Below are positions 45,060 through 54,163 of a DNA stretch of 64,000 bases, piece by piece; position 1 is the stretch's first letter; every line of letters starts with the position of its first letter. The stretch is from an uncultured Alphaproteobacteria bacterium. GTDB taxonomy: Bacteria; Pseudomonadota; Alphaproteobacteria; SP197. The stretch is taken from the NCBI GenBank assembly GCA_958295695.1, contig OY282363.1, positions 434,001-498,000 on the forward strand. The letters run 5' to 3'. Under the pieces are notes generated by a model that did not search any database, had not been told where the DNA came from, and saw only the letters and a list, made by a program, of their open reading frames with translations. Position numbers and translations under genes: made by a program.

Positions 45060-45100
45060 GGCGATCGAAAGCCTCCGGACGGATGCGAGGCGGTTCCGGC

Positions 45101-45655
45101 CTAAAGGACCGGCCGGACCTCGACGACTTCGGGAATGTAGTGCTTGAGAAGATTCTCGATGCCCATCTTCAGGGTCATCGTGGAGCTGGGGCAGCCTTGG
45201 CAGGCGCCTTGCATGACGAGCGAGACGATCCCGCCCCGGTAGGACCGGAACACGATGTCGCCGCCGTCCTGCGCGACCGCCGGCCGCACCCTGGTGTCGA
45301 GCAGCTCCTTGATCTGGCCGACGACTGCGGCGTCGTCCTCGGCGAAGCTCTCGTCGGCCGTCTCGCCGGCGCCCTCGATCACCGGCCGGCCGGCGATGAA
45401 GTGCTCCATGATGACGCCCAGGATGGCGGGCTTCATCAATTGCCAGTCGGCCGCCTCGCTCCTGGTGACCGAGACGAAGTCCGCGCCGAGGAAGACGCCT
45501 TCGACGCCGTCGACGTCGAACAGGCGGCGGGCCAGCGGCGACCGTCCGGCGGCGTCCCGGCCGGTGAAATCCGCCGTGCCCTCGCCCATGACGGCGCGGC
45601 CGGGCAGGAACTTCAGGGCGAGCGGATTGGGTGTGTCTTCCGTCTGGATGAACAC
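45101..45655 (-). CDS. NifU-family iron-sulfur scaffold protein (Nfu type)
   Basis: Carrier that delivers Fe-S clusters. The 184 residues have the Nfu N-terminal domain (FIQTEDTPNPLALKFLPG; LFDVDGVEGVFLG) and the C-terminal NifU domain with the cluster motif GACQGCPSS and DGGDIVFRSY. GTG at 45655 is used since GGAGG lies six bases upstream. In relatives uspA-nifU-tsaB-rimI-fur is common; here tsaB and rimI are absent and Bax follows. Confidence 0.93.
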   Translation of the reverse strand: MFIQTEDTPNPLALKFLPGRAVMGEGTADFTGRDAAGRSPLARRLFDVDGVEGVFLGADFVSVTRSEAADWQLMKPAILGVIMEHFIAGRPVIEGAGETADESFAEDDAAVVGQIKELLDTRVRPAVAQDGGDIVFRSYRGGIVSLVMQGACQGCPSSTMTLKMGIENLLKHYIPEVVEVRPVL

Positions 45656-45768
45656 GGGCGTCCTCCCCTTCCCCGGCGTTCCCGCTGGGATGTCCGCGGG
45701 CCGGCGGGGTCCATCCGTAATAGATAGCGCATGCCGCCGCCCGGTCAAGGAGGCGGTCGCGGGCGACC

Positions 45769-46275
45769 TCAGGTGATGTTGATAATCGTCTCGTCGGTCA
45801 GGGTGCCGGGGATCACCACCAGCGGGATGGTCAGGCGGCTGGCGAGATGCCCGGCGAGGAACGAGACGAGCTTGCCGCGGCCCTCGGCCGGGTTGGAGCC
45901 GACGCAGAGCAGGTCGATGGTGGGGTCGTCGTCGACCGCGCCCAGGATCTCGTCGCCGATGCGGCCCTCGCGGACCATGAGCTCGGGCATGACGCCCGCC
46001 CAGGCGTTGACGTCGGCGGCGATGTCGTTGAGCAGGGCCTCGGCCTCCCCGCGCCGCTCCTCCCGCATCATCTCCTCGACGCCCGACCACTGGCGGAAGG
46101 CGACCGGCTGGACGACGTGCAACAGGGCCACCCGGCCGCTGGTGTTCTTGGCGCGGCGGCAGGCGTAGTGCGTCGCGACCTTGCTGGGCGGCGAGCCGTC
46201 GACGCAGACGAGGAACTTGACCTGGCCGGCGACGCGCCCGGTGCGTGGCCTGTTGTCGGTGCCGGTGTCGCTCAT
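45769..46275 (-). CDS. Universal stress protein UspA family
   Basis: Cytosolic stress protein of 168 residues, probably nucleotide binding. KFLVCVDGSPPSKVATHYA opens the fold (Asp about residue 26), DLLCVGSNPAEGRGKLVSFL is near the C-terminus with a GSxxxG-like loop, and IPLVVIPG closes it. It starts the uspA-nifU-bax string and lies 113 bases before nifU. Confidence 0.9.
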   Translation of the reverse strand: MSDTGTDNRPRTGRVAGQVKFLVCVDGSPPSKVATHYACRRAKNTSGRVALLHVVQPVAFRQWSGVEEMMREERRGEAEALLNDIAADVNAWAGVMPELMVREGRIGDEILGAVDDDPTIDLLCVGSNPAEGRGKLVSFLAGHLASRLTIPLVVIPGTLTDETIINIT

Positions 46276-46334
46276 GGTTCTCCGCGTGGCTCGTTCGCGC
46301 GGGCGGGCCGCGCCGCCCTTCGCCGGCGGCGCCG

Positions 46335-47087
46335 TCAGGGCCGCCGGAACAGGACGCTGCCCGTCAAGCCTGCCATCGCCGCGGCTATCACGGCAAGAAG
46401 GCCGTAAAGCGAGGCCTCCTCGTGGGCGAAATCGTAGATGTCGGCGCCGAATCCCGCCTTGTTGACGACGAGCGGCGAGGACTGGGCGACGACGACCTCG
46501 CCGTCCCGGATGAGGAAGGTGTCGGCGACATAGGCGCCCACGGGCACGCTGGCGGGGAACGGGATGCGGGCGCGGAACAGGCGACCGCCCACGACATCGA
46601 CCTTCCCGGGCTCGGTCGGGAACAGCCCTTCGGCCTGCCTGAGCCCGATCAGGGCCCGGCGGAACTCGGCGATCTCGCCGGCGTCGAGCTCGGGGTCCGG
46701 GTCGAGGCGCAGGCCGTCGAGGCCGATCTCCATGAGCCGGCGCATCTCGGCGGCGCCGATGTCGTCGAGCGGGCGGGTGGCGGCGACGCCGTAGAACCCG
46801 GGCACCGAACGGAACACCGCCGACTCCGCGTTGATCCAGATGCCCATCAGCCGCGCCTTCTTGCGCACGACCACCTCGTCGCGCGGACCGCGCACGATGA
46901 CGACGATATCGGCTTCGCTCTCGGTCCCGATGGCGCCGAAGACGAGGAGTTCCGTGCCCGAGAAGTCCGACGCGATCTGAATCACGTGCCGGGACAGATC
47001 GGCGACCAGCTCCTGGGCCCCGGCCGGGCTCCCGCCCGCCGGGCCCAGCGCGACCATGAGGCCGAGGACCGCGAGGGGCCGTCTCAA
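46335..47087 (-). CDS. TIGR02186-type exported membrane protein
   Basis: A 250-residue protein with a signal peptide (RRPLAVLGLMVALG, cleavage near AGA before QELVADLS), a periplasmic part with TELLVFGAIGTE, DIVVIVRGP, MGIWINAES and PVGAYVADTFLIRDG, and one C-terminal membrane helix. This is the TIGR02186 pattern, usually coupled to a TauE/SafE permease. TTG 47087 overlaps the permease stop and gives the intact signal peptide. Function unknown; a role with the sulfite/organosulfur exporter is inferred. Confidence 0.82.
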   Translation of the reverse strand: MRRPLAVLGLMVALGPAGGSPAGAQELVADLSRHVIQIASDFSGTELLVFGAIGTESEADIVVIVRGPRDEVVVRKKARLMGIWINAESAVFRSVPGFYGVAATRPLDDIGAAEMRRLMEIGLDGLRLDPDPELDAGEIAEFRRALIGLRQAEGLFPTEPGKVDVVGGRLFRARIPFPASVPVGAYVADTFLIRDGEVVVAQSSPLVVNKAGFGADIYDFAHEEASLYGLLAVIAAAMAGLTGSVLFRRP

Positions 47088-48007
47088 TGGAGCCCCACCA
47101 CGGAGAGCGTGTAGAGGCTGCCGGGTTCGGAGACCAGCCGCCAGACCAGGGTGGCGGCGACGCCGAGCACGACCAGCGCCAGGAGCCCGCGCAATTCCTC
47201 GCCGCGCAGCCCGGCGCCGACGCGGGCGCCGAACTGCGCCCCGACGACCGCGCCCAGGGTGAGCAGGCCGGCGAGCAGCACGTCGACCGTCTGGGTGCTC
47301 GTGGCGTGCAGGAAGGTGGCGAGGGCCGTGACGAACGTGATCTGGAAGAGCGAGGTGCCGATGACGACGCCGACCGGCATGCCCAGGATGTAGATCATCG
47401 CCGGCACCAGCAGGAAACCGCCGCCCACGCCCATGATCGCGGCCAGCACGCCGACGAAGAACCCCAGAAGGACCGGCATGACCGCGCTGATGTAGAGGCG
47501 CGAGGTGCGGAAGCGCATCTTGAAGGGCAGGCCGTGGCCCCAGTGGTGGACATGCGCCTTCCCGCGCGCCGGCGTCCCGCCCCTGCGCCTGAGGACCGCG
47601 CGCGCCGACTCGACCATCATGAGCGACCCGATCGCGCCCAGCATCACGACGTAGGAAATCGAGATCACGAGGTCGATCTGTCCCAGTTCGCGCAGGAGCC
47701 CGAAGAGCCAGACGCCAAAGACCGAGCCCGCCATGCCGCCCATGAGCAACACGCCGCCCATCTTGAAATCGACCTGGCGGCGGCGCCAGTGCGCCATGAA
47801 GCCGGACACCGAGGCGGCGACCACTTGGTTGACCTCCGAACCCACCGCCACCGGCGGCGGCACGCCGATGAAGATCAGCAGCGGCGTCATCAGGAAGCCG
47901 CCGCCCACGCCGAACAGTCCCGACAGGAAACCAACCGCGCCGCCCATGCCGAGCAGCAGAAAGATGTCGACGGACATCTCCGCGATCGGCAGGTAGATCT
48001 GGAACAT
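47084..48007 (-). CDS. Sulfite exporter TauE/SafE family permease
   Basis: Inner-membrane permease of 307 residues with about eight helices. The two repeats of the family are visible: GGAVGFLSGLFGVGGGFLMTPLL and FFVGVLAAIMGVGGGFLLVPAMIY. A positively charged loop (RRRGGTPARGKAHVHHWGH) divides the halves. First gene of a pair with the TIGR02186 protein. The substrate may be sulfite or an organosulfonate; the sequence cannot tell. Confidence 0.9.
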   Translation of the reverse strand: MFQIYLPIAEMSVDIFLLLGMGGAVGFLSGLFGVGGGFLMTPLLIFIGVPPPVAVGSEVNQVVAASVSGFMAHWRRRQVDFKMGGVLLMGGMAGSVFGVWLFGLLRELGQIDLVISISYVVMLGAIGSLMMVESARAVLRRRGGTPARGKAHVHHWGHGLPFKMRFRTSRLYISAVMPVLLGFFVGVLAAIMGVGGGFLLVPAMIYILGMPVGVVIGTSLFQITFVTALATFLHATSTQTVDVLLAGLLTLGAVVGAQFGARVGAGLRGEELRGLLALVVLGVAATLVWRLVSEPGSLYTLSVVGLH

Positions 48008-48160
48008 GGCGCGTCCGGGGGGATCGGGGAAGGCGCGCTTCTTTTGCGCCTCGCCACGCCGCCGAACAAGCGGAAATCCCGGCGAGTCCCGCTCCGGAAC
48101 TCTTTTGCGGACCGAATCGCCATGGCTTGCGTGTCGCCCGCGGCGAGCGGGGCCGGAGGG

Positions 48161-48205
48161 GCGTCCCTCGATACGACGCTGGCGCGCCTACTCGGGATGA
48201 GGAGA
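48161..48205. repeat. Intergenic palindromic repeat element (short)
   Basis: GCGTCCCTCGATACGACGCT, GGCGCGCC and CTACTCGGGATGAGGAGAAGG form a short member of the family between the permease start and the dam remnant. Confidence 0.65.
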
Positions 48206-48231
48206 AGGGGACGGGCGGGCTTCGGCGGCGT

Positions 48232-49091
48232 TCATCGGAAGTTGAGCCAGACGGCCTCCCGTCTCGGCTTGCGAACCGAATGGCATAGCCGTTCGGGAGC
48301 GTCGATGCGGGTCCATCCGGCGAAGAGCCGGTCGTACAGGTCGGTGCGGTAGCCGGACAGAACGACGCGGCCGCGGACTTGGCGGAGCGCGTCCGCCAAC
48401 TCTTTGTGGTCCGCGTTGGACATCTCGAAGCCGTACACGGAAGCGTCGCCGCGGGCGTCGTGCACGTAGGGCGGATCGAGATAGAACAGCGTCTCGCTGG
48501 TGTCGTAGCGCGCGATCGCGTCGAGGGCCGGCGCTTCTCGATCCGCACGCGCCGCAAGCGTTCGGACACGTCCGCGAGCCGGTCTATCGACCCGAGCCAG
48601 CGCGACACCGCGCCGGACATGCCCGACCGCGAGGTCAGGACGCAATGCGCCCACCGGTCCTCGCCGCTCTTTTGCGCCGGGCCGGTGCGGGTCTGGCGGG
48701 CGCGCACATAGAACCGGCGGGCCCGTTCGATGTCGGACAGGCCGCGCGCCGGGGCGCAGGCCATGGCCAATTCCTCGCGGGAGAACGGCGTAAGCCGGAT
48801 CGCCTCGATGAGCTTCTCGGTCCGGTTGCGCGGGGTCCGGAAGAAGTTCACGAGCTCCGAATCTAGGTCGTTGTAGGTCTCGACCGGATAAGGGCCGACG
48901 TTCATCGGGATCGCCACGGATCCACCGTAAACGTCGCGGAAATGCGTGGCGTCCCCGGGGATCGGCGGCGCCAGGAAGTCGATGTGGAAGAACTTGCCGC
49001 CATACCAGCCGAACGCGAGACGCTTCCTGGAGCGGCGGGACGCGATACGGCGACCGGTTCCCGTCGGGTTGACGGTGGGAGATACGCTCAT
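48232..49091 (-). pseudogene. DNA adenine methylase (Dam/D12 class), frameshifted
   Basis: The first frame reads FGWYGGKFFHIDFLAPPIP, the F/GxGGK SAM motif, MNVGPYPVETYNDLDSELVNFF and YVRARQTRTG, up to LRRVRIEKR near 48535. The family continues in another frame with PALDAIARYDTSETLFYLDPPYVHD (catalytic DPPY), SGYRTDLYDRLFAGW and HSVRKPRREAVWLNFR to 48232. CGCCGGCC where CGCCCGGCC is expected indicates a one-base loss near 48528-48532. As written the protein lacks DPPY and is inactive. Phage-type origin is likely. Confidence 0.82.
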
Positions 49092-49413
49092 GCCCACGCC
49101 CCGAATTCGGTCCGCCGTCGATGGCGAGGTCGCGGTGGCGGAACCGCTTGGTCGACAGATCCACCGCAGTCGGGCGCACGATCGCCAGCGTGTTCAGCTC
49201 GCGGGCGACGTGGCGGTCCGCGAACCCGGTGACGCAGACGCCGCGGTCGACCGCTTCATGGCCGAGCCCGGCCATGTCTCGACAGGCGGCCCCCTTGTTG
49301 GTGTAGCCCACAATCCCATCCCGCGCATGCGTCTGGACGAACCCTCGCGGAGTCCGTGTACCGGTGAAAGCCGTGACCTGCGGTCGAATCCCGTTTGCCC
49401 CCCGGTCTTTCAC
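49092..49413 (-). pseudogene. Unrecognised coding remnant upstream of dam
   Basis: From GTG 49413 a frame reads GANGIRPQVTAFTGTRTP, IVGYTNKGAACRDMAGLG, ADRHVARELNTLAIVRPTAV and STKRFRHRDLAID, which looks like real protein rather than shadow sequence. It then passes into the second dam frame without its own stop, so it is probably a truncated or decayed gene. I cannot name its family. The following 49414-49523 shows nothing. Confidence 0.4.
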
Positions 49414-49523
49414 ACCGGCGTTCGACGCGTATCCGCCGCTCCCCGGCCCTCGTGCGCCATGACGCCCTTCCCGCGGTCTCCCCGCCGGGCCACGGAACGA
49501 GCGCGGTCCGGCGAAGCGCGCTC

Positions 49524-51872
49524 CTACGCCTCCGGCGCGGGCGGGGCGAGGACCTCGCGCTTGCCGACGTGGTTGGCGGCGCCGACGACGCCGTCGCGCT
49601 CCATCTGCTCGATAATGGAAGCCGCCCGGTTGTAGCCGATCTTGAGGTGGCGCTGGATGAAGCTGGTCGACGCCTTGCGTTCCCCGGTGACCAGGAAGAC
49701 GGCCCGGTCGTAGAGCGCCCGGTCCTTGTCGCCCGTGTCCCCGCCGCCGGGGCCCTCCATGCCGCCGGACGCCTCGGGCGTTTCCTCGGTGACCGCGTCG
49801 ATGTATTCGGGTTCGCCCTGGCGGCGCAGGAACTCGGCGACCTGCTGGACCTCGCCGTCGCCCACGAAGGGGCCGTGGACGCGCACGAGCCGCCCGCCGC
49901 CGCGCATGAAGAGCATGTCGCCCCGGCCCAGGAGCTGCTCGGCGCCCTGTTCGCCGATGATCGTGCGGCTGTCGATCTTCGAGGTGACGTGGAAGCTGAT
50001 GCGCGAGGGGAAGTTCGCCTTGATCGTGCCGGTGATGACGTCCACGGACGGCCGCTGGGTCGCCATGATGAGGTGGATGCCGGCCGCGCGCGCCATCTGG
50101 GCCAGCCTCTGGATCGCGCCCTCGATATCGCGGCCGGCGACGAGCATAAGGTCGGCCATCTCGTCGACCACGACCACGATGTAAGGCAGCGGCCTGTCGG
50201 CGACGACCTCCTCCTCGAAGACCGGCTCGCCGGTCTCGGGGTCGAAGCCGGTCTGCACCGCGCGGGTCAGCGCCAGACCCTTGGCCTGGGCCTCGCGGAC
50301 GTGCCTGTTGAAGCCGTCGATGTTGCGCACGCCGATCTTCTGCATCGCGCGGTAGCGCTGCTCCATCTCGCGCACGGTCCACTTGAGCGCCATGATCGCC
50401 TTGCCGGGCTCGGTGACGACGGGAGCGAGCAGGTGCGGGATGTCGTCGTAGACCGAGAGCTCCAGCATCTTGGGGTCGATCATGATCAGCCGGCACTCGT
50501 CGGGCGTCATGCGGTAGAGCAGCGACAGGATCATGGCGTTGACCGCCACCGACTTGCCCGAGCCCGTGGTGCCCGCGACCAGGAGGTGCGGCATGGCGGC
50601 GAGGTCCTCGACCACGGGCGCGCCGGAGATCTGCTTGCCGAGCGCGATGGGCAGCTTCATGCCCCGCTTGGCGAAGACCTCGGTTTCGAGCAGCTCGCGC
50701 AGGACGACCGTCTCGCGGTCGGCGTTGGGGAGCTCGATGCCGAGCACGGTGCGGCCGGGCACGACGGCGACGCGGGCCGAGATCGCCGACATGTTGCGCG
50801 CGATGTCGTCGGCGAGCCCGATCACCCGGCTCGCGCGGATGCCGGCCTCGGGCTCCAGCTCGTAGAGCGTGACCACCGGGCCGGGGCGGACGTCCACGAT
50901 CTCGCCCCGGATGCCGAAGTCCTGGAGCACGCCCTCCAGCATGCGCGCGTTCCGCTCCAGCCCCTCCTCGTCGACCTGCTTGCGCGCCGAGGGGTCGACA
51001 TCGGCCAGGAGGGTGTGGGGCGGCAGGGCGAAGCCGGCGCCGGGGTCGAGGTCGAGGGTCTGCTGGACCGCCTTCCCGCGGCGCTTCCTGCCCTTCGCGT
51101 CGGCGCGTCTCCGGACCCGGCCCTGGACCGCCGCCGCGGGCTCCGCGCCGGCCGCGGTCCCGCCGGGGGTCTCGACGGTCCCGGCCCGTCGGACCGGGGC
51201 GGCGCGGTCGTCCGGCGCGCGCCGCCAGATCGTCCCGGCGGCGCGGAGCCGGGAGACGAGCCAGGACCATGCGGCGGAGCCGCCGCGCCCGGCGACCGCG
51301 ACATCGGCCCAGGGCAGCGCCGCGGCGGCGGCGAAGGCCGCCAGGCCCGGCAGGGCGAGACCCAGGGCGAGCCAGCCGGTCCCGAGTTCGGCGAGGACGG
51401 GGACGGAGGAGATCCGTTCGGCGAGCAGCGCGCCGCCCACCCCGCCGGCGTCCGCCGGCAGGCCCGCGATGGCCGTCTCGCCGGCCAACGCCAGCGCCGG
51501 GGTCAGCCCGACGAGCGCGGCGGGCGCCATGGCCACGCGCCAGACGGCGTGGGGCAGGGCGTGGCGCACGATCAGATGGCGCGCCCAGGCGGCGAGCACG
51601 AGGACCGGCAGGAAGGCCGCCGCGCCGGTCCAGGCGTAGGCGAGGTCGGCCGCGTAGGCGCCGGCGCGGCCCGCGGCGTTGAGCGCGCCGGCCGCGGTGA
51701 CGTGGTTGAACGAGGGGTCGGCGGCGTTGTGGGTCGCGAGCGCCAGCAGAAGCCAGGCCGCCGCCAGGGCGCAGGCGAGGCCCAGCAGCTCGGCGGCGCG
51801 CCGCTTCAGCCAGGCCGACGACCGGGCCGGCAGGATGCGGATCGAAAGGTCGGGTGCGTTGCGTAGGGCCAT
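49524..51872 (-). CDS. ftsK: DNA translocase FtsK
   Basis: Septal DNA pump that clears chromosomes and activates XerCD; 782 residues, a short-linker form common in alphaproteobacteria. Four N-terminal membrane helices (about 30-190), a basic linker ([14 protein letters not shown]), the motor with Walker [15 protein letters not shown] and Walker [14 protein letters not shown], and a C-terminal gamma winged helix ([21 protein letters not shown]) that reads KOPS. It follows the aminotransferase by nine bases; the usual downstream lolA is absent. Confidence 0.96.
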   Translation of the reverse strand: MALRNAPDLSIRILPARSSAWLKRRAAELLGLACALAAAWLLLALATHNAADPSFNHVTAAGALNAAGRAGAYAADLAYAWTGAAAFLPVLVLAAWARHLIVRHALPHAVWRVAMAPAALVGLTPALALAGETAIAGLPADAGGVGGALLAERISSVPVLAELGTGWLALGLALPGLAAFAAAAALPWADVAVAGRGGSAAWSWLVSRLRAAGTIWRRAPDDRAAPVRRAGTVETPGGTAAGAEPAAAVQGRVRRRADAKGRKRRGKAVQQTLDLDPGAGFALPPHTLLADVDPSARKQVDEEGLERNARMLEGVLQDFGIRGEIVDVRPGPVVTLYELEPEAGIRASRVIGLADDIARNMSAISARVAVVPGRTVLGIELPNADRETVVLRELLETEVFAKRGMKLPIALGKQISGAPVVEDLAAMPHLLVAGTTGSGKSVAVNAMILSLLYRMTPDECRLIMIDPKMLELSVYDDIPHLLAPVVTEPGKAIMALKWTVREMEQRYRAMQKIGVRNIDGFNRHVREAQAKGLALTRAVQTGFDPETGEPVFEEEVVADRPLPYIVVVVDEMADLMLVAGRDIEGAIQRLAQMARAAGIHLIMATQRPSVDVITGTIKANFPSRISFHVTSKIDSRTIIGEQGAEQLLGRGDMLFMRGGGRLVRVHGPFVGDGEVQQVAEFLRRQGEPEYIDAVTEETPEASGGMEGPGGGDTGDKDRALYDRAVFLVTGERKASTSFIQRHLKIGYNRAASIIEQMERDGVVGAANHVGKREVLAPPAPEA

Positions 51873-51881
51873 GTCTCTCCC

Positions 51882-53075
51882 CTAGCCGAGGGTTTCGGCG
51901 ATGCGGGTCAACGCCGTCCTCGTGGTCTCGAGGTCGTTCACCAGAGCGACGCGGATGTAGGCCTGGGCGTCGTTCGAGCCGTCGGGCCGGTCCTCGGCCA
52001 GATAGCGGCCGGGAAGGACCTTGACCGCGGCCTCGCCCCACAGGCGCCGGGCGGCTTCGACGCCGTCGCCGACATCGAGCCACAGGAAGAAGCCGCCGGG
52101 CGGCCGGAAGAAGCCGAAGCGGCCCGCCAGGATGCGCTCGGCGATGTCGATCTTCTCGCGGTAGAGACGGCGGTTCTCCACGACGTGGGCCTCGTCGGAC
52201 CACAGCGCCTCGGCCGCCGCGTAATGCGCCATCGCGCTCGACGCCGCGGCGTACTTGCGCAGGCGCAGGAAAGCCGCGAGGAAGTCGGGATCGCCCGCGA
52301 CGAAACCGTGGCGCAGGCCGGGCGCGCTGGAGCGCTTCGAGAGCGAATGGAAGCAGACCACGTTGGCGAGGTCGCCGTCCTCGGCGCAGATCTGCATGAC
52401 GCCCGGCGGCGGCTCCCGGTCGTAGATCTCGGCGTAGCACTCGTCGGACACGAGCAGGAAATCGTGGGCCCGCGCCAAGGCGACCGCGCGGCGCAGGTAG
52501 GCGAGGTCGGCCACCGCGCCCTGCGGATTGGCGGGCGAGCACAAGTAGAAGATCGCGGCGCGGTCGAGCAGGTCCGGCGCCAGATCGTCGAGGTCCGGCA
52601 GGAAGTTCGCGCCGGCCGCGCACGGCAGGAACACGGGTTCGGCGCCCGCGGCCAGCGCGCCGCCCTTGTAGGGCTGGTAGAAGGGATTGGGCAGGAGCGC
52701 GGCGGGCGCTCGCCCGCCCTTCGCGCGCGGCGTCGCGGCCAGCGCGACCGTGAAGAGGCCCTCGCGGGTGCCCTGGACCGGCAGCATGGCGCGGTCGGGG
52801 TCGATCAGGCCCTCGGGCAGGTCGTAGCGGCGGGCGAGCCATCCCGCCATGACCCGGCGCAGGGAGGGCGTGCCCTCGATCGGCGGGTAGACGCCGTAGC
52901 CCTCGAAACTTCCTCGAAGCGGCGCCCGCGCGATCTCGGGCACGCCGTGCCGGGGCTCGCCGATCCACATCGGGATGGCGGCGTCGTGGCCGTCGGGCAG
53001 CGGGATGTCCCCGACGAGCGCGTTCATGCGCCAGAACGGATAGTCTTGGAGATCGTCCAGCTTGTCGCTGATCAT
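51882..53075 (-). CDS. Class I/II PLP aminotransferase (DapC-like)
   Basis: Cytosolic aminotransferase of 397 residues. The PLP lysine sits in HSLSKRSSAPGLRHGFVAGD, with SPANPQG (SPxNPxG) and SDECYAEIY (Asp and Tyr for PLP). LSKRSxxPGLR is characteristic of N-succinyldiaminopimelate transaminase DapC, lysine/peptidoglycan precursor synthesis, but no other dap gene is near. ATG 53075 is chosen; the family starts SDKLDDLQDYPF. This gene upstream of ftsK is a familiar order. Confidence 0.88.
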   Translation of the reverse strand: MISDKLDDLQDYPFWRMNALVGDIPLPDGHDAAIPMWIGEPRHGVPEIARAPLRGSFEGYGVYPPIEGTPSLRRVMAGWLARRYDLPEGLIDPDRAMLPVQGTREGLFTVALAATPRAKGGRAPAALLPNPFYQPYKGGALAAGAEPVFLPCAAGANFLPDLDDLAPDLLDRAAIFYLCSPANPQGAVADLAYLRRAVALARAHDFLLVSDECYAEIYDREPPPGVMQICAEDGDLANVVCFHSLSKRSSAPGLRHGFVAGDPDFLAAFLRLRKYAAASSAMAHYAAAEALWSDEAHVVENRRLYREKIDIAERILAGRFGFFRPPGGFFLWLDVGDGVEAARRLWGEAAVKVLPGRYLAEDRPDGSNDAQAYIRVALVNDLETTRTALTRIAETLG

Positions 53076-53209
53076 GCCGTCCGCCCCGCCGTCGGAGGGG
53101 AGTCTAGCACGGGCTGGGTCGGAGATGCAAAAAGATCGTTTCGAGTCCGCCAATTACCGGGCTTCCTTGGACTCGATACTCAATTCCTCTCGGTCCCGGT
53201 TCCGCCCGC

Positions 53210-54163
53210 TCACGCCCGCCCCGCCCTGGCCTCGCGCCGGAGGACGTAGAGGCCGGCGGCCACGATGATGGCCGCCCCCACCCAGGTCCAGAGGTCGGGG
53301 AACTCGCGCCAGATGAACCAGCCGAACAGCGTGGCGCCGACGATCTCGAGATAGGTGAAGGGTGCGAGCAGCGAGGCGGGCGCCAGGCCGTAGGCGCGGA
53401 TCGTGACGCCGTTGCTGGTCGCCGAGAGGAGGCCGATCGCCGCGAGCGCCGCCCATTGCCAGCCCGAGGGCGTCTGCCATGTGAGCGGTGCCGCGACCGC
53501 CATGGCGATGAGCGGGGCGAACGAGGCCCAGAGCATCATGTTGCCGGTGGTGTTGCGGCGCGAGATGCGGCGCGTGACGACGATGTAGACGGACCAGAAG
53601 AGGACGGCGAGCGCGGGCCAGGCCGCCGCCCAGCCCATCGCCCCGGCGCCCGGCCGCACGATCACGAGGCCGCCGATCAGGCCGGCCGCGCAGGCGGCCC
53701 AGCGGCGCGGCCCGACGCGCTCGCCCAGGAAGACGTGGGCCATGGCGGTCACGACCAGGGGCCCGACGAACAGGATCGCGACGACGTCGGCGAACTGGAG
53801 CGTCCGCAGCCCGGCGTAGAAGCACAGCCCGCTGCAGAGCTGGCACAGCGACCGCGCCGCCTGCCACCAGGGGTCCCGGGTGCGGATCAGCCGGAGCGGG
53901 TTCGCCATGCCCGAGACGACATGCGCGAGCAGGAACAGGCCGCAGGCCTGGAACAGCAGGACGAGCGCGATCGGCAGGGCCTCGAGGGTCCACTTCGCGA
54001 TGGAGTCGGACGTGTTGATCAGCACGAGTCCCGAGACGACCAGGACGATGCCGAGCACATGCGGATGGGGGCCGGCGGGCCGCCCGGGCTCCGCCGGCCC
54101 GGCATACTCCCGCGCCGCCCCGGCGCGGGGGTCGGCGGGCGCGCCGGCGCCGCTGGAGGTCAT
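53210..54163 (-). CDS. EamA/DMT-superfamily transporter
   Basis: Inner-membrane exporter-like protein of 317 residues with about ten helices and the EamA duplication (LFVGPLVVTAMAHVFLGERVG; FTYLEIVGATLFGWFIWREFPD). The substrate is unknown; amino acids or metabolites are common. Its ATG overlaps the amidase stop (ATGA), suggesting export or handling of an amidase product. The 53076-53209 gap has no gene. Confidence 0.85.
   Translation of the reverse strand: MTSSGAGAPADPRAGAAREYAGPAEPGRPAGPHPHVLGIVLVVSGLVLINTSDSIAKWTLEALPIALVLLFQACGLFLLAHVVSGMANPLRLIRTRDPWWQAARSLCQLCSGLCFYAGLRTLQFADVVAILFVGPLVVTAMAHVFLGERVGPRRWAACAAGLIGGLVIVRPGAGAMGWAAAWPALAVLFWSVYIVVTRRISRRNTTGNMMLWASFAPLIAMAVAAPLTWQTPSGWQWAALAAIGLLSATSNGVTIRAYGLAPASLLAPFTYLEIVGATLFGWFIWREFPDLWTWVGAAIIVAAGLYVLRREARAGRA

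Noticed and set aside
48520..48540. Programmed frameshift in dam.
   Set aside because: No slippery heptamer or downstream structure is visible; a simple one-base loss is more likely.
37318..49413. A complete prophage spanning the phage-like HExxH protein, dipeptidase and dam remnant.
   Set aside because: The pieces are far apart, separated by housekeeping genes, with no capsid, terminase or integrase.
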